The notes under the pieces were generated by a model. That model made no database searches, was not told where the DNA came from, and was given only the letters and a program-made list of their open reading frames with translations. 32,482 nucleotides of DNA from an uncultured Chromatiaceae bacterium. Its GTDB lineage: Bacteria > Pseudomonadota > Gammaproteobacteria > Enterobacterales > Alteromonadaceae. Shown one piece after another: positions 6,940 through 15,931 of this stretch (positions within the stretch are counted from its first letter, which is position 1; every line of letters begins with the position of its first letter). The DNA is taken from the NCBI GenBank assembly GCA_937978655.1, contig CALJUX010000007.1, positions 1 to 32,482 of the forward strand, in the 5' to 3' direction. The position numbers were made by a program, and so were the translations under genes.

Positions 6940-9642
6940 TCAGAACTTGTAACTGAAGCCCGCGCTATAAGTACGGCCACTGGTGGTGGTGTTGTACGGA
7001 CGGTCGTTCGAGTCACTGTATTGCTCTTCACGCTGGTTCGTCAGGTTAATGCCTTCAATAGTGAATTTCAGGTTTTCTGAGAACTGGTAAAACGCCGAGA
7101 AATCAACAAAAGTGGTGGCATGGAAGCCGCGTTCGTCTTCGTCACGTAAACCACCTTCCACCACGCTGATGTAATCCGCACGGTGTGCCGCGGCAACACG
7201 GGCACCAAATTTGTCGGTCTCGAAATAGAACGTCAGGTTGTAGCTATTTTTCGACAAACCCGGGAAGCTCTTCTCTTGTGTCTGACCAGTACCCTGCACG
7301 TTGCGGTACAAGGCTGTGCCGTCCACCCAGGTGTAGTTAGCAATCACGCCCAGTTGATTAAATGGCTCCGGCAGGAAATCCAGGTCACGCTGGTACGCCA
7401 GTTCCGCGCCCTTAATCGCTGATTTATCAGAGTTTTGTGGCGAGGTAACGTCAAACAGTGTATCGACTGTGGCGCCATTTGGCAGCAAAGTCGTCGGCAG
7501 ACCTGTGTCGCTGTACTTCATCGTGGTCACTTCGGTGACGATGAAGTTTTCGATGTCCTTTTTAAACACTGCAGCCGACAACGAACCCACACCTTCGTAA
7601 TACTTCTCTAAAGCTAAATCGAAGTTGACGGATTCAAAGGGTTCCAGATTCGGGTTACCGACAGTGATTTTACCCACTTCACCCGGCGAGCCAGTCATCT
7701 GTGCGACGTTGGCCGAGACCGAAATCGCGCTTAACGAAGGCCGGGTTAAGTTTTTGCTGGCGCCAAAGCGCAGCAGTAAGTCGTCTTCTAATTCATACAC
7801 CAGGTTCAGTGTTGGTAACACGCCTGAGTAGTCGCGGCTGATCTCAACAGGTACACCTTTGGACACACCAATTGAAGTCAGGTCAGTTTTGTAATAACGC
7901 ACGCCGATACTGCCGCGCAGCACTTTGCCGCCGAGCATGCTGTCCCAGCCGTATTGGCTGTACAGGCTGTTGCTTTCCTCTTCCACCGTATAAGAGTTGG
8001 TCTGAATAATTTTGTCAGTACCAAGCGCTAAATCGTGGATACCATAAAACTTCTGCAGCGCGTCGACATCAGCCTGTAACCAGGCCAGATTCGGGTGCTG
8101 GAACACATTCACCACGTCAGCACTAATGGTTTTGACACCATTATTCAGCGGCGTGGCTTTGCTTTGCACATAACCGGCATCTTCCCGGTTTTCACCGACG
8201 TTGGAGAACTTTTTAAAGTTCGCGCCAAAAGTCAGGGTGCTGGTATCCGTCAGCGCATAATCAAAGTCGACTTTGGCATTGTCAAAATCGTTGCTGATGT
8301 AGTCTTCACGGAAATACAGGTCGTTGACGGTCCAGCCGGCGGTGGCTGCAGGGTCAAAATCATAAGTGTTGATGCCGTAGAAACGGTCCTGAGTAAAATC
8401 AGTGGTCAAAGTACCACCGGTGCGGGTCAGGTTCACTTTGTCGACGCGCGGCTGCTCGTAATCCGACGAACTGGTACCCAACTGGAACACCACACCTAAT
8501 TTGTCAGTGGCCTGCCAGTTGGTGCTGAATGTGACCTGGTCAAAAGTGGTGCTGTTTAAGTCAGAACGGTTTTCAGTGCGGGTCACTACGTTGCTGAAGC
8601 GAGCATAGACGGCTTCGATATCGCCATTGTTATCAATGGTTTTAATCTCTTCCAGCCGGCCCAGTGCTGTGCTGCTGGCGCCGCCGGTGGAAATGTGATG
8701 TTCGTCGCCTTCGTTGTCCAGTTTGCCATGCATGATATCGAGGGCAAATTTCAAATCATCGCTTGGCCGGTATTGGAAAGCAGCGGTCATGCCGAGGCGT
8801 TCCTGCTCGTTATTCCACTCGGAATAACGGTTACCACGGGCAAACCAAACCTGACCGGCTTTGACTTTGGCTGCGGTTGCCGCATCCACGCCAGTACCGA
8901 TATTGCTGCTTGCCACCTGACGCCAGCGGATAGTGTTGTAACCGACTTCTGACGATTCTTTTTGGCTGTAAGCGACAGACGCTAAAGCACCAAATTTGCC
9001 CCAGGTGTTTGACACCATAGCGGCCATCCGTGGTTTAGTTGCGTCCGAGTTAGAATTGTTGCTGACCTGGCCGGCGACTGCGCCCTGAAAACCATCGTAA
9101 TCAAAAGGCTTGGCAGTGCGTAAGTTGACGATACCACCAATACCACCCTCTTCCTGATCGGCCGAGTAGGACTTTTTCACGTCAATCTGGTTAAACAATT
9201 CAGAGGCGAAAATGTTGAAGTCAAAAGCACGCGAGCGGCCAACAGCACCGCGGCTGTCCATTGGCGAGGACGAAGTGCCGAGCGCTTCCATACCATTAAC
9301 CTGGACGCGGGTAAAATCCGGGCCTAAGCCGCGCAGAGAAATCTGCCGGCCTTCACCGCCTTCACGGGTGATGGAAATACCAGGCACGCGCTGCAGTGAA
9401 TCGGCTAAGTTCTGGTCCGGGAAGTCGGCGATGTCTTCGGCGACGATAGAATCCTGTGCCACCATGGCTTCGCGTTTTAAATCTTTAGCTTTGATCACCG
9501 AATCGCGGAAGCCTTTCACTTCAATGACTTCAGTTTCTTCGGCTTTATTATTCTGGTTGGTTTGCTGGGCACCGGCACTGAAGGCTGCGCCAAGTGCGGC
9601 GAGCACGGCCAGCGCGACCGCTGTTTTCTGCTGTTTGTACAT
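6940..9642 (-). CDS. TonB-dependent receptor (TonB-Xanth-Caul type)
   Basis: 900 aa outer-membrane transporter. The start at 9642 is chosen because an AGGGG ribosome site sits just ahead and the protein then opens with a proper signal (MYKQQKTAVALAVLAALG...AGAQ). An in-frame ATG at 9720 would add 26 polar residues ahead of it. After the signal comes the plug: VIEVKGFRDSV, then VAEDIADFPDQNLADSLQRVPGI, GRQISLRGLGPDF and VQVNGM. The rest is a beta-barrel ending in the aromatic strand SAGFSYKF. The plug pattern matches the family found in Xanthomonas, Caulobacter and alteromonads, which imports glycan oligomers with TonB/ExbBD energy. It is flanked by glycosidase and sugar-isomerase genes, so it is probably the uptake system for this locus. 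The exact ligand cannot be read from sequence. Confidence 0.93.
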   Translation of the reverse strand: MYKQQKTAVALAVLAALGAAFSAGAQQTNQNNKAEETEVIEVKGFRDSVIKAKDLKREAMVAQDSIVAEDIADFPDQNLADSLQRVPGISITREGGEGRQISLRGLGPDFTRVQVNGMEALGTSSSPMDSRGAVGRSRAFDFNIFASELFNQIDVKKSYSADQEEGGIGGIVNLRTAKPFDYDGFQGAVAGQVSNNSNSDATKPRMAAMVSNTWGKFGALASVAYSQKESSEVGYNTIRWRQVASSNIGTGVDAATAAKVKAGQVWFARGNRYSEWNNEQERLGMTAAFQYRPSDDLKFALDIMHGKLDNEGDEHHISTGGASSTALGRLEEIKTIDNNGDIEAVYARFSNVVTRTENRSDLNSTTFDQVTFSTNWQATDKLGVVFQLGTSSSDYEQPRVDKVNLTRTGGTLTTDFTQDRFYGINTYDFDPAATAGWTVNDLYFREDYISNDFDNAKVDFDYALTDTSTLTFGANFKKFSNVGENREDAGYVQSKATPLNNGVKTISADVVNVFQHPNLAWLQADVDALQKFYGIHDLALGTDKIIQTNSYTVEEESNSLYSQYGWDSMLGGKVLRGSIGVRYYKTDLTSIGVSKGVPVEISRDYSGVLPTLNLVYELEDDLLLRFGASKNLTRPSLSAISVSANVAQMTGSPGEVGKITVGNPNLEPFESVNFDLALEKYYEGVGSLSAAVFKKDIENFIVTEVTTMKYSDTGLPTTLLPNGATVDTLFDVTSPQNSDKSAIKGAELAYQRDLDFLPEPFNQLGVIANYTWVDGTALYRNVQGTGQTQEKSFPGLSKNSYNLTFYFETDKFGARVAAAHRADYISVVEGGLRDEDERGFHATTFVDFSAFYQFSENLKFTIEGINLTNQREEQYSDSNDRPYNTTTSGRTYSAGFSYKF

Positions 9643-9714
9643 ATCTACCCCTGTTTCTGATGTGTTTGTTTTATCGCCTTTCTTACCAGTTTCAGCTTTT
9701 TCGTGAAAGCCTGA

Positions 9715-9728
9715 TGACACCGGTGTCA
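9715..9728. promoter_or_regulatory. Perfect palindromic operator upstream of TonB receptor
   Basis: TGACACCGGTGTCA is a perfect 14-bp palindrome, 73 bp before the receptor start. On the minus strand it follows directly after a -10-like CATAAC, so a bound protein would cover the start of transcription. Its form, with a central CG, resembles LacI-family operators (NagR-like) in alteromonads. No LacI gene is in the window. The rest of 9643-9887 holds a short GC hairpin (9794-9815) and nothing else recognised. Confidence 0.6.
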
Positions 9729-9887
9729 GTTATGACGTTTTTTTTACCACAGTTTTAGCCAATTTGGCGCAGCACTGGTTTTTACTGCGTCAAACCGGCC
9801 GGATCTCCAGCCGGTATTTCACCCGTTGCATCGAAAAACTGAGGACTACAACCTCTCAGCCACACAGGTCAATACCCTGGCCGCACT

Positions 9888-11087
9888 TCAAAGCGCGGCC
9901 AATACATCCAGACAGGCGCACAGCGTGTGATAATCACACTTAGCGCCGGCACTACTTTTTTCATTGGAAACTTTTTGGTTTTGCCGGTTCAGCAGGCGAT
10001 ACCAGGCGCCGTGCTGATGGTCGACAAAAAACGCCCAGCAATACCCCCACAGCTGCTGATATTTCTGTAAATACGCAGCATCGCCAGTGGTTTGATACAA
10101 CAGTGCGGCAGCAGCCATCGATTCGGCCTGCACCCAGAAATATTTGTCGTCGTCGCACCAGATACCGTCCAAATCATAGCCGTAGATGAGGCCACCACAT
10201 TGGTGGTCCCAGGCCAGGGCATAAGCGCGGTCAAACAATTCAGCAGCACGGCTGACTAAAGCCGGATCCGGCGCTAAGCGGTTCAGCTGCAACAACAATT
10301 TCGCCCATTCGGTCTGATGGCCAGGCTGAAAACCCCAGGGCCGGTACAGATTTTTCGGGTCGTTTTTGTTGTATTCAAGGTCAAGCTGAAACTTTGGCGT
10401 GTAGTGTTCCCACACTTGCCCACCGCTTAACGCGGCCTGCCGCACGGTGATGTTGTGCGCCAGCAGCTGAGCGCGTTCGAGAAAACGAGGCTGCTGTGTC
10501 GCCTGATATGCCGCCAGCATGGCTTCACATAAATGCATATTGGCGTTCTGGCCGCGGTAGCTACTTAACACGCCGTCACGACTGATTTCATCGGCATACA
10601 GGCCATATTCCGGCAGCCAGAAACGCTGTTCCAGCAAATCCCAGGTTTGCGCCAGCTGTGTGCTGACATCGGCAATGTTAGCAAGCTGCACATGGGCGTA
10701 GGCCAGCAGCACAAAAGCATAACCATAAGCCTGCTGGGTCATGATTTCAGGTTGATGCTGGCGTAAAGTCCAGGCGTATTGTTGGCTCGCGCTCTGATAA
10801 TGCACAGTTTCAAGGTACTTCAGACCATGCAAGGCATAAGCGCGGTACTTTTCAGCCACGTCAGCTTGATCTGCCAGCTCGCGGCTGGCTCTGGCGTAAT
10901 TCACAATAATCCGGGTACTGCTGACCAGCTGGCGGAAATCAGGCGCAAACAAACTGCCGTCGTCATAATAATTCTGGAAATAACCACCGGCCGCATCAAT
11001 CACCCGCGGGTCGTAAAACCCGAGAATGTCGCGGCAATGCTGCCGGATAAAGCCGGCGCTATAAAATTCGGTGGTTGGTGTTTGCAT
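9888..11087 (-). CDS. AGE-family mannose isomerase (YihS/ManI-like)
   Basis: 399 aa, normal for the N-acylglucosamine 2-epimerase superfamily (alpha6/alpha6 barrel), and cytoplasmic. Active-site landmarks are present: STR at 57-59, RGQNANMHLCEAML at 178-191, PGHQTEW at 255-261 (His257, Glu260), VQAESM with Glu322, and the C-terminal CDYHT with His387. The RGQNANMH motif is typical of the mannose isomerase/YihS branch, which interconverts D-mannose and D-fructose, rather than of true GlcNAc epimerases. An AGGAC ribosome site precedes the ATG. It lies 53 bp downstream of ManD on the same strand and probably shares its transcript. GH92 in the same locus releases mannose, which fits. A 2-epimerase on another aldose remains possible. 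Confidence 0.82.
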   Translation of the reverse strand: MQTPTTEFYSAGFIRQHCRDILGFYDPRVIDAAGGYFQNYYDDGSLFAPDFRQLVSSTRIIVNYARASRELADQADVAEKYRAYALHGLKYLETVHYQSASQQYAWTLRQHQPEIMTQQAYGYAFVLLAYAHVQLANIADVSTQLAQTWDLLEQRFWLPEYGLYADEISRDGVLSSYRGQNANMHLCEAMLAAYQATQQPRFLERAQLLAHNITVRQAALSGGQVWEHYTPKFQLDLEYNKNDPKNLYRPWGFQPGHQTEWAKLLLQLNRLAPDPALVSRAAELFDRAYALAWDHQCGGLIYGYDLDGIWCDDDKYFWVQAESMAAAALLYQTTGDAAYLQKYQQLWGYCWAFFVDHQHGAWYRLLNRQNQKVSNEKSSAGAKCDYHTLCACLDVLAAL

Positions 11088-11140
11088 CAGCTGTTGTCCT
11101 GCCTTCTCACTGTTTTAACATGCCTGCTCAGCGCTTTGCC

Positions 11141-12349
11141 TTACCAGTTAAACATGGTGCCATCTTCTAACCGGTTGACCGGCAGATAAGCCCGCTTGTA
11201 CGGGTATTTCGCCGCCAGTTTTTCGTCGATATCCACACCGTGGCCCGGTTTTTCGCCAGCGTATAAATAGCCTTTCGCAAAGTGATAGTCATGTGGGAAC
11301 ACTTCATCGGTGGCATCAGTGTGGCGCATATATTCCTGAATACCGAAATTTGGTACCCAGGTATCAAAATGCAGCGCTGCGCCCATCGTAATTGGGCTTA
11401 AATCGGTTGCGCCGTGGAAGCCGGTACGGACATGGTAAAGTTCAGCCAGATGCGCAATACGGCGCAGATGGGTGATACCGCCGCCATGGACAATAGTGGT
11501 ACGGATATAGTCAATCAGCTGCTCGCTGATCAGTTGCTGGCAATCATGAATAGAAGCAAACACTTCACCGACGGCAATTGGCGTGGTGGTGTGATGGCGG
11601 AATAAACGGAAACCTTCCTGCAGTTCAGCCGGGACTGCGTCTTCTAACCAGAATAATTTGTACGGTTCTAACGACTTGCCGAGCTGCGCCGCTTCAATCG
11701 GTGTCAGACGGTGGTGCGTGTCGTGCAGCAAATGGTGGTCGTAACCGTAGGTTTCGCGCAGCACTTTAAACAGCTCAGGCACACTATTCAGATATTTGCT
11801 GGTCGACCAGACGTTTTCGCTTGGCAGGTCGTTGTCGGCCGGCTCGTAATACATTTTGTCTTTTGACACGCCGTAAGTGCTGGCAAGGCCTGGCACACCG
11901 GTCTGAGCGCGGATGGCTTTGTAACCCATGTCGATATAACGGCCAACTTCGGCGACAGTTTCGGCGATTGTGCTGCCATTGGCATGGCCATACACCATCA
12001 CGCCGTCGCGGCTGCGGCCACCAAGCAGTTGATACAGTGGCATATTGGCGGCTTTGGCTTTAATGTCCCATAACGCCACATCAATCGCCGCGATGGCGGT
12101 CATGCCAACAGGACCACGGCGCCAGTACGCGCCACGGTAGAAAAATTGCCAGATATCTTCAATGCGGCTGGCGTCACGGCCAATCAGACAAGGGATCAGA
12201 TGGTCCTGCAGATAACTGGCCACCGCCAGCTCGCGGCCGTTTAAGGTCGCATCACCGATGCCATACAGCCCCTGATCCGTGGTGATTTTGACCGTGACAA
12301 AGTTACGGTCCGGGCAGGTAATAATGACTTTTGCATCAATGATTTTCAT
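11141..12349 (-). CDS. manD: D-mannonate dehydratase, enolase superfamily (ManD)
   Basis: 402 aa, the same length as the characterised Novosphingobium aromaticivorans ManD. Reaction: D-mannonate to 2-keto-3-deoxy-D-gluconate, the last step before KDG kinase in glucuronate catabolism. All residues I know for that enzyme fall at identical numbers: Tyr159, metal ligands Asp210, Glu236 and Glu262, His212, Arg283, His312, Asp316, Glu339 and the C-terminal Trp402. Residue 314 is Ala, which I recall as the high-activity subgroup (low-activity members have Pro). The ribosome site AGAGGA lies just before the ATG, and a GTTCCG/CGGAAC hairpin (12364-12379) sits in the leader. It is divergent from the GntR gene and is followed by the mannose isomerase gene. 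Confidence 0.93.
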   Translation of the reverse strand: MKIIDAKVIITCPDRNFVTVKITTDQGLYGIGDATLNGRELAVASYLQDHLIPCLIGRDASRIEDIWQFFYRGAYWRRGPVGMTAIAAIDVALWDIKAKAANMPLYQLLGGRSRDGVMVYGHANGSTIAETVAEVGRYIDMGYKAIRAQTGVPGLASTYGVSKDKMYYEPADNDLPSENVWSTSKYLNSVPELFKVLRETYGYDHHLLHDTHHRLTPIEAAQLGKSLEPYKLFWLEDAVPAELQEGFRLFRHHTTTPIAVGEVFASIHDCQQLISEQLIDYIRTTIVHGGGITHLRRIAHLAELYHVRTGFHGATDLSPITMGAALHFDTWVPNFGIQEYMRHTDATDEVFPHDYHFAKGYLYAGEKPGHGVDIDEKLAAKYPYKRAYLPVNRLEDGTMFNW

Positions 12350-12578
12350 CTGATTCCTCTGAGGTTCCGCATACGGAACGGCTAAAATGCTATAAACCCA
12401 ACTGTTACTGCCACCGCTGGCATCTGCTGTTAAAAAAACGCAGCGGCTTTTTTTACTGTCGGCTTTGACCCTCTGACGGCTGTTACGACCTGCTGATACT
12501 GCAGCGCCGGCCCGGCATCTGGTCTGACCGCTTACAAACTAAACGCTGAAAAGTTGCGTCTGCTGCGCCTCGCGGCTA

Positions 12579-12655
12579 AATTGGTCAAGCCTGTTGGATT
12601 TAACTTACATTCGGACAGGCCAATTTGCAACTATAAATTTTTGGTCAAACCACTT
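12579..12655. promoter_or_regulatory. Three operator copies in the manD-gntR divergent region
   Basis: Three related 17-bp sites start at 12579 (AATTGGTCAAGCCTGTT), 12609 (ATTCGGACAGGCCAATT) and 12639 (TTTTGGTCAAACCACTT). They are exactly 30 bp apart, so they lie on the same DNA face. The third contains TGGTCAAACCA, which fits the TNGTNNNACNA pattern of FadR-type GntR regulators. A -10-like TATAAA (12632-12637) lies between sites two and three. The remainder of 12350-12667 shows a manD-leader hairpin (12364-12379) and an A7/T7 stretch (12432-12454), and nothing else. Confidence 0.75.
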
Positions 12656-12667
12656 CCGCAGGAACTC

Positions 12668-13408
12668 ATGAACGACAGCAGCCCTCTTCCGCTCACTCAG
12701 CCGAATCCACGTCAGGCCCAGACGTCGAACTCCAGACTGTACTTACAAATAGCCGACAAGCTGGCGCAACAAATCAACAGTGGCGGATTAAAACCCGGCA
12801 TGCGGTTACCGGCCGAGCGTGATTTAGCCCAGCAATATGACGTCAGCCGCCAGACTGTGCGCGAAGCACTGATCGCCCTGGAAGTATCGGGACTGGTGGA
12901 TATCCGGCCTGGCTCCGGTGTTTATGTGGTGCAGGAAGCCAGCCTGAAAAGCTCAATCCTGGCCGAAAACGCGCCGGGCCCGCTGGAGATTATGGAAGCG
13001 CGGTTATTACTCGAAGGCGATGCGGCCGCGCTGGCGGCAGAACGCATTAGTAACGAAGAGCTGCTGAAATTAAAAGCTTATTTAAACCAGATGATTAGCC
13101 TGGTGCAGCAACAAAGATCGGCCGAAGCTGAAACTTTTGACGGCAAATTCCACCAGCTCATCGCCAGCGCCACCCGCAACAGTGCGTTGCAATCAATGAT
13201 TGAATGGTTGTGGGCGCTGCGTGAAAGCTCCGAGCTTAGCCAACTGTTCGCAGAAAAAATTCGCCGGCAGGTGGCAGGCCCGAATATCGAGGCGCATGAA
13301 AAAATATATCTGTGTTTAAGCCGGCGGGATGCCGCAGGCGCTAAAGCGGCGATGCAATCGCATATCGCCCAGGTGACTGAAGCCTATGTGTTGTTAATTG
13401 GCGAGTGA
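12668..13408 (+). CDS. GntR-family repressor, FadR/FCD subfamily
   Basis: 246 aa from the ATG at 12668, which has CAGGAAC just ahead. An upstream ATG at 12554 would place two of the operators inside the coding sequence and is rejected. The winged helix covers about residues 20-88: LYLQIADKLAQQINSG, then LPAERDLAQQYDVSRQTVREAL and the wing DIRPGSGVYV. The C-terminal FCD domain shows EARLLLEGDAAALAAE, FDGKFHQLI and AHEKIYLCL, including the Asp/His positions that usually bind a metal. Regulators of this group often sense uronate or aldonate intermediates. Its neighbour ManD makes mannonate pathway intermediates a sensible effector (inference). It is divergent from manD and 129 bp ahead of GH92, with matching operators on both sides, which points to autoregulation and local control. 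Confidence 0.9.
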   Translation: MNDSSPLPLTQPNPRQAQTSNSRLYLQIADKLAQQINSGGLKPGMRLPAERDLAQQYDVSRQTVREALIALEVSGLVDIRPGSGVYVVQEASLKSSILAENAPGPLEIMEARLLLEGDAAALAAERISNEELLKLKAYLNQMISLVQQQRSAEAETFDGKFHQLIASATRNSALQSMIEWLWALRESSELSQLFAEKIRRQVAGPNIEAHEKIYLCLSRRDAAGAKAAMQSHIAQVTEAYVLLIGE

Positions 13409-13445
13409 CTTGGCTGAAGCAGAAAATCCGGACAAATCAGCTTGC

Positions 13446-13508
13446 AACCAGTCAGGCCTGCCGCAATTGGACAGGCCTATTGCAATTGGACAGGCCAATT
13501 GATATAAC
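13446..13508 (+). promoter_or_regulatory. GH92 promoter with tandem GntR operators
   Basis: CAATTGGACAGGCCAATTG at 13483-13501 is a perfect 7-bp inverted repeat with a 5-bp centre. It fills the spacer between a -35-like TTGCAA (13480-13485) and a -10-like TATAAC (13503-13508), which are 17 bp apart. A second copy, AATTGGACAGGCCTATT, starts at 13465, and a degenerate third (sharing CAGGCC) starts 19 bp earlier at 13446. The same motif lies upstream of gntR. Confidence 0.78.
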
Positions 13509-13537
13509 CAGCGCAGACCTAATAAAGGAGCTGGTTG

Positions 13538-15931
13538 ATGCCTGTCCCGAATTTTTCTGCCGTAGCGCTGAATAGTCGCCGAGTTTTGTTTCGGCAAGTT
13601 GCCCGCCATTTAGTCTGCAGCCTGCTGTTAGTGCCTGCGATCTCAGTCATTGCGCAAGAAAACACGCCAAACAAAGCAGAACCGGCAGGCTTTGCCAAAG
13701 AGCCGGCAGCGCTGGTGTATCCGTTTTTGGATACTGCCAACAGCCGCTGGTTTTATTTCTCCTCCGCAGCGCGGCCTTTTGGCATGGTGAGTTTGTTTCC
13801 GGATACTGCCATCGACGGTGAATGGGGCAGCGGTTATCGTTATAACGAGCCGACAGTCAAAGGTTTTAACCATATCCACGAATGGCAATTGGCTGGTCTG
13901 TCGCTGATGCCGCTCTCAGACGAGCGCTCGTTGGCTGAACAAAAAGCCGATTATGCGTCGGCTTTTTCGCATGACACTGAACAGGTTCGGCCTGGCTTCC
14001 ACCATCTGACATTGCAACGCTACGGCATCGACGTTGACCTGACCGCCACCTCACGTGTCGGTTTTTCGCGTTATCAATACCAAAAAACCAAGCCGCAACA
14101 GCTACTACTGCAATTAGGCGGCGTGCAAGGCCCGTCAACTCTTGGTCATGCCGAAGTCTGGCAAGTCGATGCACAAAACATCGCCGGTTTTATCACCAAT
14201 CAGGGCACAGAGCGTCGGGTCAAACCGGTGAAAGTGTTTTTCCATCTGGCCTTTTCCACGCCGGTACAGCAGTTTGATGCCTGGCGCGGCGAAATGTTAT
14301 TCAGCAATGTCAGCAGCATCAGCGGCGATAACGCCGGGGTGCGGCTGAGCTTTCAAAGCCCTGATCAGACAGTGTTGGTCAAAGCCGGTTTTTCTTATGT
14401 CTCCGCTGACAACGCCCGCCTCAATCTAAATACCGAACTGCCCGGCTGGGATTTTGCCGGCACCAGCGCGCAAGCCTATAACGAGTGGAACCAACTGCTG
14501 GCACGCATTCAAATTAAAGGCGGCAGCGCGGCGCAACAACGGCGCTTTTACACCGATTTATGGCATGCGCTGCAGGGCCGGCGTGTGGTGTCCGACGTGA
14601 ATGGTCAATATGCCGATTTATCAGGCGCCGCACCAACAGTCCGCCAGTTGCCGCTGGACGCAACAGGCCAGCCTCAATTTGCCATGCATAACTCAGATTC
14701 GTTCTGGGGTGCGCAGTGGACAATCGCGACCTTATGGCCGCTGGCTTTTCCGGAAAAAGCCACAGCAATGGGCGAAAGCCTCATTCAATACGGCCGGGAC
14801 TTTGGCCTGATCCCACGTGGCCCGTCCGGTGGTCAGGACACACTAGTGATGCCCGGCGTACCGATGACACCATTTTTAGTCTCGCTGGCGCAAAAAGGTT
14901 TATTGCAAACCACTGCAACCGAGCTGCTGCCAATGTTAGAGAAAAACCACAGTAGCGCGGGCCTGATGGCCAAAGCTGGTTACGAGCACTATAGCGCCAG
15001 CGGCGGCGGCATCAGTTATTACCTTCAAAAAGGTTACGTGCCCTACCCGCTGCCCCAATCCGAAAGCAATTACGGCAGCCACAGACGCGGCGCCGGTCAG
15101 ACATTGGAATATGCCTATCAGGATTTTGCGCTGGCGCAGCTGGCAATCAAAGCCGGCAAAACGGACGTTGCCGGGCAGTACCTCAAGCGCAGCCAGAACT
15201 GGCGTAATTTGTATGACGCCAAAAGCGGTTTTATCAGACCCAAAGAAGTGGACGGCCGCTGGCGCACGCCTTTTGACCCACTGGAATATGAAGCCGGTTT
15301 TATCGAATCCAATGCCGCCCAGGCGACCTGGTTTGTGCCGCATGATATCGAAAGCCTGACCAATCTGATGGGCGGCAAAACAACCTTGATTAACCGGCTG
15401 GAGACTGCATTTGAAAAAGCCGCCAAACAGGATTTCACCGCCGGCACAGCCCATGCGCAGGAAGGCCATCCGGAGTATCGGCGCACCCCAATTAACTATG
15501 GCAATCAGCCCAGTATCCAGACCGCGTTTATCTTTGCCGCTGCCGGCGATGCGGCAAAAACCCAGTATTGGTCACGCCGTGTCAGCGACACTGTGTACAG
15601 CCATTTAAGCCCGGAGCGCGGCTACAACGGTGATGAAGATCAGGGCCTGATGGGCAGCCTCGCCGTGCTGTTAAAACTTGGTTTATTCCAGTTAAGTGGT
15701 GGTTTAGAGGCCGACCCGGTTTATAAGCTCGGCAGCCCATTATTCGATGAAGCCTGCCTGCAACTGGCCAACAAACGCAACTTTTGTATTAAAACTTTCG
15801 ACAATGGCGCCGAGCGGCCTTATATCCACCAAATCAAACTGAATGGCAAAGTGCTGCCACGCGCGTATCTGCTGCACAGCGAGATTATGGCAGGCGGCGT
15901 GCTGGAACTGCAGATGGCCGCGAAGCCATGA
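13538..15931 (+). CDS. GH92 exo-alpha-mannosidase, exported
   Basis: 797 aa. The start at 13538 follows AAAGGAG (13524-13530) with 7 nt spacing. A TTG immediately before it is ignored. A signal peptide occupies about residues 1-40 (ending VIAQ). The N-terminal beta-sandwich covers VYPFLDTANSRWF through GFNHIHEWQ. In the catalytic (alpha/alpha)6 domain are DSFWGAQWT, GGISYYLQKGYVPYP, GNQPSIQTAF at 655, GYNGDEDQGLMG at 695 (acidic residues 699-701) and LGSPLF. GH92 enzymes are Ca2+-dependent inverting exo-mannosidases on alpha-1,2/1,3/1,4/1,6 links of N-glycans, yeast mannan or glycolipids. This member is divergent (GNDD replaced by GDED), so linkage preference is open. It overlaps the HAD gene by ATGA. 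Confidence 0.9.
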   Translation: MPVPNFSAVALNSRRVLFRQVARHLVCSLLLVPAISVIAQENTPNKAEPAGFAKEPAALVYPFLDTANSRWFYFSSAARPFGMVSLFPDTAIDGEWGSGYRYNEPTVKGFNHIHEWQLAGLSLMPLSDERSLAEQKADYASAFSHDTEQVRPGFHHLTLQRYGIDVDLTATSRVGFSRYQYQKTKPQQLLLQLGGVQGPSTLGHAEVWQVDAQNIAGFITNQGTERRVKPVKVFFHLAFSTPVQQFDAWRGEMLFSNVSSISGDNAGVRLSFQSPDQTVLVKAGFSYVSADNARLNLNTELPGWDFAGTSAQAYNEWNQLLARIQIKGGSAAQQRRFYTDLWHALQGRRVVSDVNGQYADLSGAAPTVRQLPLDATGQPQFAMHNSDSFWGAQWTIATLWPLAFPEKATAMGESLIQYGRDFGLIPRGPSGGQDTLVMPGVPMTPFLVSLAQKGLLQTTATELLPMLEKNHSSAGLMAKAGYEHYSASGGGISYYLQKGYVPYPLPQSESNYGSHRRGAGQTLEYAYQDFALAQLAIKAGKTDVAGQYLKRSQNWRNLYDAKSGFIRPKEVDGRWRTPFDPLEYEAGFIESNAAQATWFVPHDIESLTNLMGGKTTLINRLETAFEKAAKQDFTAGTAHAQEGHPEYRRTPINYGNQPSIQTAFIFAAAGDAAKTQYWSRRVSDTVYSHLSPERGYNGDEDQGLMGSLAVLLKLGLFQLSGGLEADPVYKLGSPLFDEACLQLANKRNFCIKTFDNGAERPYIHQIKLNGKVLPRAYLLHSEIMAGGVLELQMAAKP

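Noticed and set aside
9643..9720. Longer start of the TonB receptor
   Set aside because: Adds 26 polar residues before the signal peptide and covers part of the palindromic operator; the ATG at 9642 has AGGGG ahead.
9758..9768. GCCAATTTGGC as another GntR operator
   Set aside because: The half-sites are in the opposite order (CCAA then TTGG) and the ACAGG core is missing.
12554..12667. Upstream ATG extension of the GntR protein
   Set aside because: Would translate the operator copies and the -10 region; the ATG at 12668 has a ribosome site and gives the normal length.
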